From Cyclina sinensis (lineage: Eukaryota; Mollusca; Bivalvia; Venerida; Veneridae), in contig JAAONU010000010.1 in assembly GCA_012932295.1 (NCBI GenBank), forward strand, positions 20,162,047-20,226,046: a DNA stretch of 64,000 nucleotides, read 5' to 3'. The notes beneath the pieces were generated by a model, which made no database searches, had not been told where the DNA came from, and was given only the letters and a program-made list of their open reading frames with translations. Both the position numbers and the translations under genes were made by a program. Below are positions 37,290 to 51,700 of the stretch, in pieces (within the stretch, counting starts at the first letter, position 1; each line of letters begins with the position of its first letter).

Positions 37290-38860
37290 TCAGATCGTGA
37301 GCACACAAGATTTAAAGAGCTGAATCCGGCGCGAACTTTCATCTGCAAACATATTTTTGGAAATTCTGTACAAAAAGGTGCAGGAATGCGAAAGGTATCG
37401 TAGGAAATTTGACCTTATACGCTATCGTTTGAGACCTTTTGCCTCATCTACGTCTAGCGGATCGAGCGTGACAACTTCGTGTTTATGGGTTCTCAAAAAC
37501 ACGAACGCTATTTTACAGAGGCAATGGTGCTACGTGGGCGATTTTCTTCGTTTGAAAGCACTCACTTGTGCAGGTTAACTCTCGGTGATGCCTGGGCCGA
37601 TTTTTATGCAACTGCTTTCATTGGAATGTTGACGCTACAAGCAATCAAATGACATTTACTGCAAGATTGTATTAGGCGCAGATCAAGCGTGATAGCTCCG
37701 TGCTTTTGAGTTCTCAAAAACATGAAGTGAATATTTTCAGCGTATATGTAAAACGCGTATGCCTTATACAAGCATGCGCGGATATAGAAGAGCCCACCCA
37801 TGTGTGCCCGCATGAAATCTGGACCTGACAGTTTGGTTTAGAAATTGTGGTTATTCGTTTCTTTTCGTTATCAGCAAGCTAGTTTTGAAGAGCAGCCGAT
37901 TCCGGTTCGAACTTTCATCTGCAAACATATTTTTGGAAATTCTGTGCAGAAAGGTGAAGGAATATTAGCCATTGCTTTTAGACAGCGAACAGACAGCAAG
38001 GGGACAGAATCGTGTCCGAAACTCTACCCTACACTAACTGGGCCGTCGGAAGGCAATGTTATACCAGTGAGTTTCCGTTTGAGAGCACTCACTTCAGGTG
38101 GCTATCTGCCGGCAATGCTTGGATCAAGTTTAAAACAAAGGTGTCTTAGGAATGTTGACATTACACGCTATTGTATGAGACCTTTTGCATCATTTTACGT
38201 CTAGTAGATCGAGCGTGACAGCTCCGTGTTTTTGAGTTCTCAAAAACACAAAGGCAATTTCACAGAGGAAACGGTGTTACGTGGGCAATTTTCTTCGTTT
38301 GAAAGCACTCACTTGTGCAGCTTAACTATCGGTGATGCCTGCGCCGATTTTTATGCAGCTGCTATCATTGGAATGTTGACGGTACATGCAATCATATGGG
38401 ATATACTGCAAGATTGTAGGTGGCGCAGATCAAGCGTAATAGCTCCGCGTTTTAGAGTTCTCAAAAACATGATGTGAATATTTTCAGCGTATATATAAAA
38501 GGCGTATGCCTTATACAAGCATGTGCGGATATAGAGGAGCCCACCCACTGTATATATACCGACCTGAAACAGTACAAAATCTTTAAATATGTTCTTCGGG
38601 CAGTGTGCTCGCATGAAATCTGGACCTGAGAGTTTGGTTTATGCCATTGCTTTTAGACAGCGAACAGACAGCAAGGGGACAGAATCGTGTCCGAAACTTT
38701 ACCCTGATATACTAACTTCGCCGTCGGTAGGCAATGTTATACCAGTGAGTTTCCGTCTTTGAGAGCACTCACTTTTGCTGGCTCTCTGCCGGCAATGCTT
38801 GCGAAAGGTGTCGTACGAAAGTTGACCATATACGCTATCATTTGAGTCCTTTTGCATCAC
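37290..38860. repeat. ~0.8-kb tandem units, truncated array (copy A)
   Basis: Units contain ATTCCGGTTCGAACTTTCAT, ATATTTTTGGAAATTCTG, GACAGCAAGGGGACAGAATC, GTTTTTGAGTTCTCAAAAAC and CGTATGCCTTATACAAGCAT. Two units start near 37320 and 37895; a third is internally deleted (38640). The array ends near 38860 in CTTTTGCATCA. The small reading frames inside are not conserved between units, so I do not call proteins. Confidence 0.9.
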
Positions 38861-39370
38861 ATCCGCATTTAATTATACGAGGCACCTTGCCGTTATCTTT
38901 GAAAGTCCTTTCTTTTTTGAGGAAAGGAAACAACTTAAAATTATATGAATAATGCTTTATTGCATGGTCATTGATGTACAAGTTAGTAGCTTTAATTTGT
39001 CTCGAATATGTAAACAACTCTTTCCCACCAGGATCCAAGTTTAATGAAAACTCATGATAGTTGACAGCTTCCTACCTGCTTTGCTCCTTATTATCAAGTA
39101 TTGAAAAAAGATGAAATTTCTAAGTCAAGACATTCATTCCTCGATTCTTATTGATCCATATCAATTTGCAGAAGCCACAACAAAGTACATCTTTAAAGAC
39201 TCGACACTTTTTGGCAGGCACTTTCCATGCCGATTACTGATACGAGAAAATAAAGGACAGTTGAAAATCACGTGACCGGAAAGTCAAATTTTGTCTAGAC
39301 ATTAAACCGCTTTTCTTACAATTTTTCGCTAAATAGATCTGATATTTTCAAGTCCTCCTTGCATTAAAAG
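38861..39370. other. Spacer between duplicated blocks, left part
   Basis: Non-coding sequence with no counterpart in block B within this window. I recognise no feature in it. Confidence 0.45.
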
Positions 39371-40214
39371 ACACCTGGGGGGGGGGTGGTACTTGAAAAA
39401 ATTTTGGCGGGAGGGGGGGTCGGATAGAGGTCTTGAACCCCGACCCCATTGTAGACTACTTTTTCCTGAATACTCAACCCCATTGTAGACTTTTTAGGCA
39501 TCTTAGAAACCCCATTGTAGACCAACATGCAAAATCATACACCCCTTTTTCAGGTGTTTATGCATTTATATCATAAAATTTTAAGACAGTATGAAGCATA
39601 ATTTTATTTTAACAAGATAAATTGAGACGTAAACTCAATGACAGTCCTTGCTCTCATTGACCGCCTTTCACCACTTTCTTGTCTGGGTGGTGCAACAACA
39701 GTGGCATGCACAAGTTGGTTATTAACCTGAATACCAAATTCCATTTTAGCAACAAAAAAATATCATTTAAAATTTCAGAGCAATTCGAGGTAAAATGATT
39801 AATATTATTCCATGCACATGTATAAATACCCTTGTCCATTTCATGTCAAGTAGTTGGATATAAGACAATATGCATGGACTGCTTGTAGTTTGTTCCAGAT
39901 GTTATTTCCTGCTGTGCAATACTTAGAGATTGTGATAAGGGATGTAATTTATATAATAATTATGAGATAAGCTCTAAAATGACAGGGTACTGTTATAATC
40001 CAATAAAGATGCTGACCTGCTATGATTAAGATTCAATTACAACCCCATGGTAGAATTTAACCCCATTAGAGACTAGATTTTACAGACCCCTTCAGAGACA
40101 CAGTAAAAATGACATACCCCGTTGTAGACAAAAATATGAAAAAAATACCCCCGTTTGTCAGAACCTCCCCACCACCCAATATATAGCGCGTGCCCCCCCC
40201 CCCCCGCCCCCGGG
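39371..40214. mobile_element. G-tract-ended TIR element with CCCCATTGTAGAC repeats
   Basis: The left end CCTGGGGGGGGGGTGG and the right end (about 40192-40214: a C-run, then CGCCCCCGGG) are inverted. Inside the left end, ACCCCATTGTAGAC recurs at about 39442, 39478 and 39511, with diverged versions near the right end (ACCCCATTAGAGAC, ACCCCGTTGTAGAC). The element is about 845 bp and has no protein. It is probably a non-autonomous DNA transposon. Confidence 0.65.
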
Positions 40215-40970
40215 TAAAAAACTGACATATCGATGATAAATATACATATTTTCTTTCGTAAATTCATTTACTACACTCTGCAATTTTCGTTCGTACCTCG
40301 TTAAGTGCGGTCACGGTCAAAGTATACGTTGGATTTCAGTATCATTTCGCACATATACTCATCACCGGTGATTTCCTAATCATGTCCGAACCATTACGGG
40401 AAACTATAAACAAAAGTAGTTAACCGTATGACGCGTATCGCATAGTCTTTAAACAAAATTTGACTCGTTGCAACTGTAAGAGTTCTCAAAATAAAACTTT
40501 AAGAATTGAACAACAGATAGATTGCGGTGTAGGTATCCAATAAATCAGAGCGTGGATAGTTCGAGAGCATGCTAAATCGGAACCTCCCGTATAAAATGTG
40601 AGATATAATTGAGTATTTTATCGACATCATCTTACAAAAAAATTCCGAAGAAATTATTAAGACAACTGGCTAATGTAACAGTACTAGTTGAGTTCAGGTG
40701 TATGGAAACAGGTTCTTTTTCAATCATTTGTCGAGTCTATTATCCTCTTATAAATACATTTCACCACATCACGATAACAGTTTTCCGCACGATTTCAAGA
40801 CATTATTTGTCCAGAACAATTACTTCAGCGTCTCTATTACAAGACGTTGTGTTTTTTATGAATATAATATAATATCATAACTCTGGTTTAGTATATTTAT
40901 AACTGACAGATTTGACTTATTGTTCCTACAGCAAGCAGTTCTCAGAGGATTGTACCATTAGGGTTTTTAT

Positions 40971-41186
40971 TGCAGGGTCATGATAATTATTTTTTAGCAT
41001 CATACAGGGTCATGACAATTATTTTCAGCATCATACAGGGTCATGCAAAAAATCCCAGAATCAGGTTGTTTTTGTTTTCCTAAAAATGCTGCATCATACA
41101 GGGTCATGCTTAAAAAGGACTTTTTACCCTTCGGTGCGTCAGAAAGTATTAAGCACCATGCAGGATTGATTTTACATGACCCTGCA
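40971..41186. mobile_element. Small element with TGCAGGGTCATG inverted ends
   Basis: TGCAGGGTCATG at 40971-40982 and CATGACCCTGCA at 41175-41186 are exact reverse complements. ATACAGGGTCATG recurs in between near 41005, 41034 and 41097. A related half-site, TGACCCTACATTATGCTGAC, lies near 23190, and a similar one lies near 44925. Confidence 0.7.
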
Positions 41187-44100
41187 TTATGCTAGCCGAA
41201 AAGTACGCGCGTTTGTCTGGCTAATAAGGATTGGTGTTAGATAACTTGGTTTTCACGAGGTGATATATTGTTTATATGAACAAACTGAAATTTCCAAATA
41301 ACATTTTTAACAGAACAGTTGTACCTTATACTGGAATTAAACATAGACAAGCTTTTTACAGAACTCATTGTTTGTACACCGTAAGGTTATATATACGCGT
41401 GCAATGAAGGCGTCGAAACAGTGAATGTATTACATGTGTTACAAAGCACGCTTGTTTAACAAAAGTTCAAAAACTGTAATCTGGGTAAAATATACATATT
41501 TCTTAATATTTTAAGTAACAGACATTATTATACAAAAATCGTGTTCATTTTCAGTGTTTTTACAATCCCATTAAAATCATATCCTAATTTGTGCTCCTCT
41601 ACTATCTGAGATCAGTTAGCGAAATATGAACCGATAAACTAAATCTGATTTTAATGAGATTGGTGTCGTTACAGTTGCATATACGTCGTGTGCACTTTCT
41701 TTGACTTTGTTAACGTTATTATGAGTAATATGACGGCTAAATTTAATCATGATTGTCTAATCTTTGCTAAAACAAAACAAAAGCACATAATACAATTCAT
41801 TTTGTTTTTCTTCAGATGTTTTGGTGTATAGAAGCATATAATTACGTTTTCCCCCCATAGTATATTAATTCCTGTTTAATTATTATTTTAGCTGAATTCT
41901 GTGAGTCAGTCGGTTTAAATAGTAAAACAAACTACTGCTCTTAGCAACGTATTGTGAATAATAAATGAGGTAAGGGGCATGTATATGTTCTTTATTGTCA
42001 GAAATCATTATCTCGAAGAAACTGAGCCTTATTCCAAAACAGTTGTTGTAGATTGTGGACTATCATTTGTAAACGGTAAACAATGGAAAAAATACTGAAT
42101 GTATTCAAACTGGTCAGCATTTTATTTTTGACATTATTTGTAAGGGTAGTAGAAAAGGTAGGTCTATCATATATAATAACGAACGTTTGCAATCTCCATT
42201 TTCAAGAGAGTTGAACGTTATTGCTCATGCGACTAGAGAAAATTTTAATTAAAACTATTTTCCTTAGGTTAACTGCACTATTATGGATTATGAATGAATT
42301 AATGCGACGTGACCGTGCGACCTCATACATGCATCAGGAGTTACTCCCCTTTTTCGAAAAGAAGAGAAAAACAACTTGTTCGAAGTACTTATAAGTATTT
42401 ATAGAGAAAAAAACTTTAATTTTCTGTTTATTATATACTTTTTCTCTTTTTGACCTTACGGTTCGAAAGAATTCCCCTTTAATTTTTTTAGAAGAAAGTA
42501 GTCCGGCAAGACACCAATGAAAATACGGAAAATATGTTTCACTGCAGTGAAAAATAATTTTTTACAGCGAAAATACGGAAAATGAAAATACGCATTTTAT
42601 TTAATCAATATTTTATTTATAAGTATATGTAATAACTTTATATATTGAAGTTATTTTTCTTTATTTTTACTTTCACTGATTAATGAGTGAATTAGCAATT
42701 TTATCAATGTATCTTGTTGTAGAACGTTTTAGTTACCTTCCTTTACACCTTTTTGTTCGCAACCAGACAATCTAAAACTTGGAAAAGCATATATAAATAA
42801 AATGAAAGGATATGAGTAGAAATTATTTAACATCATGTAAGTAGAATAGTCAAAATAAGACATTTTCTTTTTATCTATTTAGATTTTTTTATTTCTATAA
42901 CATTGTTTTGAATAAAAGAAAATCGAAAATATAAGTTTATGACAGCAAAGGTTCTTGTCAAGCCTTGAAGAAGGGAATATTGTCGAGGTGAGACTAACGC
43001 AAAAAGCAACCTCATAGCTGCAGATACAATATTAAAGACAAATTGTCGTCTACTTTTAGTTAGTAGTAACTCACAACACAATATTTCTGTTGAGAGAGTT
43101 TTTCTTAGATGTTTTTGGAACCAGCGTGTTATCTGCATAGTTTTAGAAAATTTTCTAACTGAACGATCTCGAAGAAAACTTTAAGGCAATGACATTAATT
43201 GAAGGTAGGGTCAAACAGAAATATTGATAAATATAATAGTAATTATTTATATTGACATCAATGTGTGACTTCGGGAAACAATTTGGTCCTTCAATATTTT
43301 CGTTTGCCTAGACAATACCTGGGCTGCTATACTTTTACATCTGTAATAACCTTAAGTGATGGGGACGCACGGATGAACAGTAAGTTGGCACATTTCAAGT
43401 ACCAATGTGACCGCAAGGCAGCTTTCTGCCCACGGTTTTAACTTTGTATCCTGATAGACACGCCTGATGTTACAGGTCAACTGCACGTGATGACAACAGA
43501 CCTCATGCATACGTGCTTGTTATTTCCTGCGTCACAGAAACGCAGCAAGTGTGTTATTGGTACAACGGTAAATATCAAAATAATTCAAATACCGGTACTA
43601 ATTTGATGCTCTCAGATTCAATTTGGTGGAATTGAAGTATTGTTTTAGCGAAAGTTTAGAGTGTAAAATGATCATTTCCGCGATTTTGAGATTTTGATCC
43701 ATTTGAGAAGTATCCTACTCATAATTTGATGGCCTATTTAAAGTAATGTAATTTAGTATATAATAATCGAATGAAATGAATGATATTTTAAGGATGTTTT
43801 TAAGAGATCAGGTAAAGAGAAACAAAATGGAAATGCCGGAGAAGTTTGAAGTAACATACACAAGGGCCGAAATAAGGCGTCGCGCGGTTAATTGTACGAC
43901 CAAAGAAAGTTGTTATTGTATAAAATGAGTTTCATCATCAGCATGATGCCCATAAGCATTGATTACAAATTGGCAGTGCCACTGCAAGCTTCCGATGATC
44001 ATACGGATGTCGTTTTGGAGGACTTTTTATTTCCTTGAATAGCGACTCTCTGAGCTCTGTAACCATATTGGGGTTGTCATGGGGAGTGGATATTGAAAAC

Positions 44101-45797
44101 TGAGGCATAGCCTTGACGTGTTCAATTGTATTCAGGTATGATGGTCTGGCTGGAAGTCCATTCTGAGAATGACAGCTGCCTTTTTATTTGGTGATGTGAA
44201 CATTGTGTACGCGAGCATTATCGTTCAATTAAACTGAAATAACACCTTGGTACCGGTGTCTAGAACCTCACTGCAGTATAGCTGCCGATGATGTGCAGGT
44301 CAATTTTTCCCTCAAAGCTGATGCCTGCCTAAACAATGAACATTCAGCCACAGTAACAGTCATGCTCCGGGACAGAGAGGCATAGGGCTTCCTTCTCCTT
44401 TACGGGAGGAAAGAAAGGCGACATTTTACACTTAATAAATTAATTTATGCTTTTGCATGTGTCACTTTATTCCTTGCGAGACACAGAATCAAATGTTGCA
44501 TGTCTTGTTTTAAATCCTCGCCAGGAATTATAGGCGAAAACTAAGCCAGTAAAACGTTGCTATAGCCATTTTTGTACGTTTTCGCATGTTTTATTGGAAG
44601 ACTTCGGCTTTTTGCCATTACCGGTGATCATTTAAAATCTTTTTCACCTTCCTCAGTCGGTGTTAAGGCTGAAGGCTAATATGACTGTCTTCAGCCCAAT
44701 AACTAGGCCATTATGAAAACACTTAATTTTTGAAAATTTTATTAATTAACTCAACAATTACGTTTTGTTTGATCAATATCAACAGTTTAAAAACGTTTGA
44801 ATTTTATTTCTCCGTTATCTTCACGCTCATTTTCTTTTTCTGCATTCTTATCCGAAGATTTTATTTCCGAATTTCCCTCCAACGAATTCCGTTCGACACC
44901 AAAGTCTTCATATCACAGTATGACCCTACAGTATGCTGACTATCTATGACACTCTCAAGGTTTAATAAATCGTCAGATAACTGCTTCAGTATACGCTCCC
45001 CTTCGTTCATTTATATTTTGCTGCCGGAAAAGTGTCGTCTGGTGTAATAATTACTTGTATATAACCCGTCCGGATCTTAACCCGTACTTATTTTGCGAAA
45101 TTACATGTATGTTGCAACTTTAAGATATCTCAAAAACATCTGACGTTAAAATTCGTCAAAGAAAAATCTAAATTTAAGTTCAGAAAATTCAAGATGGCTC
45201 CTTTTTTTCTTTAGGCCTAATGAATAGAAGCAGTTTCATAATTGTGGTCAGCCAGTGAGAAGGCTCGAATCTCATAACAGACAAGTTTTTTTCATAAAGA
45301 CCGAGTTTCTTCATAATGGCCGAGTTTTGTGTTAATTATGTTTTGTCCATATTGGCCCTGCATTTGTAGTGAAAATGCGCCTAATATTGTATAGTTAATT
45401 AATAATAAGTGTGCCTCATCTACTGTTAAGCATTTGATACATGAACATTTTATACAATAGGAGCTCAAAAACAGTTCAACAAAATTTACCATTTGAACAA
45501 TTGCTTATTTTATTCAAATGTTGGACAATACAATATATAATAATGCTAAATCAATATTTAAATTATATTGTTGAATAAAACAAAAGCATATTTATTCATA
45601 ATCATGCAGTTGTGTAAAGGTCAAGACATGCCAGATTATAGTTCAATGAACTCGAAAAAAATGTGTTGGTTTTAGTGCTGTATTTAAGTAATTTCGTCTT
45701 CAAACAAAAATCAGCAATTTATGTGAATATTACATTGTGGTATTCGTTATGTATGCATTATTCGTCAGAAGTAGGCTGTCAAATGTCAAAATAATTA

Positions 45798-48700
45798 TTA
45801 CTCTCGTAGTGGAGAGGTATGCAAATTTCTATCACACCGATTCCTAACCGCGTCTCGGGAAATATTTGTACATTTTATGTTTGTGGAGTTCTTCTCAACC
45901 TGTCTGACAGAGATCTCCTGAAAGCAAGAGATATACAATCTGGCAACTCTCCTGTTCACGACGAAAGAAAAGAAAATGAACAGACCCTGTAAGGAATTAA
46001 CACCCGACACAACAAAGCCAAACCATGTCTCTTGAATAATATTATTTATTATAAGAAGGGGCCAAGTAATGCCTACAATGGCACAAAGTTTAAGACAGAT
46101 GTAGAAGTTATTCCGGTCCTGTGTACTTTCTACCCGCCTCGCTGTTCTTATTTTGTGGGATGCAGTGGCAAAGAAGGCAATATTTGCTATAAATATTGCG
46201 CATGCTGGAACCAGAAATGTACCAATGAAGATATAGAAATCTGAAATGAAGCACAAGTTCTCTCCATATCCAAACCCAGATCCTTCTGACTTTATTAAAC
46301 TAATAGATGCAGCTATCAATACTAAAAACAGGGGGAATGTAACTATATAAATCAGATACTTAACAAACAAGAAACGACTTGGAAGTCTATTCCAATTGTC
46401 TGCAAAAACAAACACGCGAAACATATGAAAGGAGCAAACATTCATGGCACAAAACGAGGCTATCCAGAAGAAGTGCATACTAACTCCAGCTATTTTGCAC
46501 CAAATTGATGTCTTGGAACCATGAAGTCCAAACTGTAGAAGAGACTGAGCACAGAGAAGCAAGACGCACAGAACCAGTAAATTCTGTCCAGGAAGGGTAC
46601 GAAGGGAAGAAAAAATAGAATAGGTGGCAATCGTCAGTAGGAGGCAGACCATTGACGTGACAGAACACACGAAATCAAATACAGAGTAAATACCATTTGT
46701 AGATGAAGATACAGTTTGATTTGTTTGTGTTAGCAAATTTTTCCGATCAAAGTTTTCCTTACAGACCAAAATAAATCCTCTTGTCAATTTATACTCACCG
46801 AACTCAAATGATATATTCTTTTCTGTTAGATATATTTCGCCTGTTTCAATTGTCAGGAGAGTTTTGTTTATATCAAATTTGACATGTGGACATAGTACAA
46901 AGTTGTCTACAAGTAAAGGATATGCATTCACATCATACGGAGCAATGTCTTCAGAGATATTAAATCTCCTGTCCGGAATTCTCGAAAGAAAATCGATCGT
47001 TCGATTGATTCCCTGACTGTCCAATATGTTGTCGATGTGAAAAGTGTTATGTTGTGCATCAACAAGTGACCTTAAAATTGAGGAGATATTTTCAGTGTAA
47101 CCAATCCAAAAAGATATCTCCAGATTTATTGATTTAGTGTTGGCAATATCGTAATATGTGTCAGTCAAACTAGCAGGTGACTGCGACTCAGAAGCTTGAC
47201 ATGTTGACATTATCGAATTCAAAGGTGTTCGATAAAACTTTTGTTCAACTTTTGTTAGAACCTGAAGGCATATATCACGATAAGCAATAAGTATTGAAAT
47301 ATTTCCTTTCGATGTATTTTCTTCCGTATTTGTTGACGTATTGTTCGATTCTCTATTTAGGTTATGGAGTTCTAAGTTAACCACATATTCCTTCTTTGAT
47401 ACCGCTTCTAGAATTGGCACACACGTGTCTATACTGAGTTGAAACCCAACATTGCAATAAACGGGACGGCACTTTCTCTGAAATTTTAAAATGAATCCAT
47501 TATTACACCTAGCACATCACCAGAGCAAAGTGTTCTGTTTCTAATCGAATTTTTTTACAAAATATTTTTTTTTTGTTTAATTACATCTTACTGAACAATC
47601 AGTTGCAAAATTAACTCTTAGCCTGCTAAATATCTTTAATGGATTTGTCCATCTTTCAATTTGTTTACAGGGGTGCATATTGAAAATTTACCGACTGAAT
47701 GGCAAATATTGCAGCAAGAATGTGCATAACAGGTACAGTTTGTAGAATCATATACCATCAAACATAAATATGATTTTTAAGAAGATTTCTTTATATAATT
47801 ACTTGTATAGTTTAGGTGGTTCCTAAAATAAGTAAATAAATATTCAAACCTCTGCTAAAGTATATGCAAAGTGGGATTTAGCTAGTTTTTAACCCTTAAC
47901 CTGCTGGAACCGAAAGTGATTAGCCTTTGCCACCAGTATAGAGCCAGGCCAGCCTGCACCTCCGCGCAGTCTGACCAGGCTCTATACTGTTGGTAGCTCC
48001 ATTTTTATATTTTGATATTGAAATTCCTTAAACTTTAAATGGACTGTTCCAAATTCAAAGCTGGGCAAATCCATTACAAAATTTCAACATGTTCAGGGTT
48101 AATGTCAGAAACATCTGTTACAAACTAGACATTTACCAGACTATGGTCAAATGTTCCCGAGGAGCACTGTGGTATATCAACAAGTTTTGGCGCCAAAATG
48201 ATACGTTCAAAGTCGTGTTGCGACAATGTAAACATGTGCTGGTAAGCACTAGTAAAGGGAGCTTCATGCAAATAAACAACTTTCACGTCAACCTGAAATT
48301 AATTGTAAAGATCAAATAGTTATAAAACCTAAAATAAAGCTAATCTTTTTTTGATCCTTTATTAAACGTCAAATGCCTCAGTGCTGTTTTCATGCGAATT
48401 AAAACTTTCTGAACATTTATTTGAATTTATTAGGTGTCAGTCCCAGTTTCTCATATGGCCATAACCCCTAGAAGAGTTTGCGTTTTATTTATACCAGGGT
48501 AAGGGGGATAGTGCAAGATACAGAAAACACCCCATATCGAGACTTTCCTGGTTCATTCACATACCCCATTTGTAGAAACGACACATGTGACATATGTTTA
48601 ATGTCTCACCTGAAAGACAGTAAGAATTTGTAATAGAGGAGTGGTGATTAAACTCAGAAAATGGAACGAAAGGAGGTTGATGCTCATATCAAATCGGAAA

Positions 48701-51700
48701 ATTGGCACATATTTTTAATCGTTTTAGGGGTATATTTAAATGAGCAGCTACATCATTTATTAAAAAAAAGTGGAAAAAAGGCATATCAGGAAACACAATC
48801 AAAAAGCACAGCCTCCCTACACAGTCAAAAAGTAGAGGAAAAGATAGCATAAATTCATTTATAGATCAGTTAAAACAAGAGGGCCATGATGGCCATGGAT
48901 CGCTCACCTGAGTAATCAGGAAACGTCAAAAGCAATTACATTTTCTAATTGAAGATTTGAAGGTGGCTTCAAACCAAATATCTAAAATATCAGTCAATTA
49001 ATAAAGGCTCTACGACAGAAAGTAAAAAAAAATATATTATAAGCTGTACTGACCTTGACCCAGTGACCTTAAACCCCACGTATACGTAAGGCTAGAGAAT
49101 CATGCAAGGAACCTAAATACCAATTATCAAAGATATTAGTCTGTAAATAAACGCTCTATGAGGTAAAGTTGATAAATCTATTTTTAGCCTCAGTGACCTT
49201 AACCCAAATTTAATACAAGAGGTTCATGCAAGGTGTCTATAAACTAAATATTTAAAATACCAATCAGTCAATGAATGTTCTACGATTAAAAGTAGAAAAA
49301 TCTATTTTTAGCCTTAGTGACATTGTCCTTGACCGAGTGACCTCAAACTCCACCTAAGAGTAGAGGTTCTTGTTGTATTTTGACACCAAAGTGCGTTACA
49401 CAGGTGCAGACAAACGACCGCACTTTGGGGTCATAAAATTAAATCATTAAAAATGAATTTTAGTGATATTTTAAAGTAATATCTTGTAGTTAATGCCAAT
49501 GGTAAACTAAAGATAAGGAATGAAGTAGCCGAAATGAATTAAGTCGGATAACAATAGCAGACGACAGATTATTTTATTTTACTTTACACTTTAAATAGTT
49601 TGTTTATATAGCATGTATAGTCACGGTTTTCGTGATATATAAAGTGGTAAAATTCATAAAACATTTGTCATTTACATTTAATAAGCAACAAATACAATGT
49701 TTTTATTTTTTGAATTACTGCTACATCCGAATTTAAATGGCACTAAGTAAGATAATTTGATTGCACAGTCATGTATCTAAGTATCGACCGTCATCTTGAA
49801 CTCCACCTTAAATAATTCAAGGTTTCAGATCGAAAGTAAGTCAGTACTCAGTACTTCAGCAGAAATCAGTTGACACCTTCAGAACTTTGGAACCCAAAAT
49901 GTGTTGATATGTAGCATATTAACGCACTTTGGGGTTCATTTCTCGATTTTGACCCCAAAACGCGATGATCCAAATTATGTAGACTTTTGCTGTTGCTTAA
50001 ACAGAGGTGGTTAAATTTATTAATTCATAATTCTGAAATAAATCGGAACATTTAATAAAACAGGCTAGTTAATAAAATTATATATTTAGTAAATTACGCA
50101 AAAGCGCCGGGCAGTTTTATAAGAATGGTAACGTGTATGCCGCACACGCCGTTTTTATGACTTGTGAAGTTATATATGTTTCAATAAACAAAATATACAT
50201 GACTGTGTGAAAAGCGCCAAAATTAAGTACAGTACGGTGTGTAGATGACGTTATGCAAAAGTTTGAAGTAATTTGAACGTGGTGATTTAAAAACAACAAC
50301 ATCCGTAGTTCGGTATTACTAGCGTTACTTATGATAAATATCGTCGTCAGACCCGCGCGAAATCTGAACAACCATAAAGTTCAGCCATGGTCTCGGAAAG
50401 ACACCAACCCAGACACTGACGATTGAATCGACCAATAGGGAATATTTAGTGAGCAGGTCACTTGTATTCAAATGGCACCATCGGTTTTTGGATGGCCAGG
50501 ACAGCTTCGAAGAATTAGACGAACAAGAAAGTCGTGGAAGAAAGAAACAGTATCGCGAGATAATAGTGATGTCAATTCGTGATGCGCTGGACTCTGACAG
50601 ACGACTGACGATAAGAGCGGTTTTACGTGGGTTATGGCACCATACATAGGATACTGACAGTCTAAAATGTCAGAGGTAATTCCAATGTATCATATTTATC
50701 TGTTACCAATTATTATTGATAGCATATTTTTATTAAATAGAGTGAATCTATAAATATAGTTTAGTGTGTGTTGAACATTAATTTCTTATCGTTTTCATGC
50801 GTTTCTAAGTGATGTATTTTGAAACGCATTAAACAAATAGTTCCAAATTATCTTTATTATAAAATTTATGTATACAATTTTTATAAATGATATTTTCTGT
50901 CTCTGTTCATGCAAGATGGGTACCAGAGCAGTTGAAAGACTGTGAAAAGGAGAGGAGAGTTCGAGATTCAAGGGCATTTGTGAGAAGGATAGTCGCACAG
51001 TATGACCAGCAATGGTCTGAAGACATTTTTGAACAATGGGTTCATCGCCACCGACAATGTATAGAGTGCGATGGACATTATTTTGACAAAAAGTGAAAAG
51101 ATACTTGTCTACTGCACATGGTACTAATTCAGCAAACAACGTCACAACGTCAAAGACGTCACGAAATCAACATAGACGTGCGCCGGGTTAACCGTAATGG
51201 CCATTTTATTTTGTATGTAGTTTTTTTTAAAGAATAATTATTTGCTCTCATATTTTGTAAGAACATGTTGGACTTATTCCCACTCATGTTGATGTTATTT
51301 TACAGGATACCTATATAACAGTTACAACAAAAGTCTACATTATTTTAGATCATCTCTCGTACGTGTTCCTGAGCTTAGCTATTGCGAAAGAAACCCTAGG
51401 TTGAAAGTGAAATATACCTTTTGGAAGGTCTTCTACAAACAGGGGATGTGCATTCTGCCAGGGCTTTTTTGAAAAAAAGTTTTTTTCTCATAGTTTTTGT
51501 TTTTGCAATTAGATTTCCAATCCCCGTATGCGCACTGTTTGAGTGCAAACAGACTCCAGTACTCTTCCTTTCTTTACAAAATTTGTCTCGATGCCTAGCC
51601 TCTTAGCTAATTAGAAATATCATTTTAGCAAAAGATAACCCATTAACTGAAATGTTTATCACTGAAATGCTTCTTGAAATAAAAAAGTGCATGAGCTGTC

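Larger units (their letters stand above)
20166..38860. repeat. Segmental duplication, copy A
   Basis: From GGGGCATGTA.ATGTTCTTTA onward this block aligns co-linearly with 41965 to about 62500. Shared parts are the non-coding left flank, the receptor gene with its introns, the upstream flank, a SINE and the 0.8-kb unit array. The offset changes from about 21.8 kb at the left to about 20.8 kb at the upstream exon because of indels. Copy-A-only features are a 780-bp GC-rich element (23266-24051), a local duplication at 22375-22445 of 21890-21965, and a SINE-head duplication near 36650. Confidence 0.97.

Noticed and set aside
37357..38614. Open frames within the 0.8-kb units (also 61389-63883)
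   Set aside because: Frames are broken by indels between units and no frame is kept across the array.
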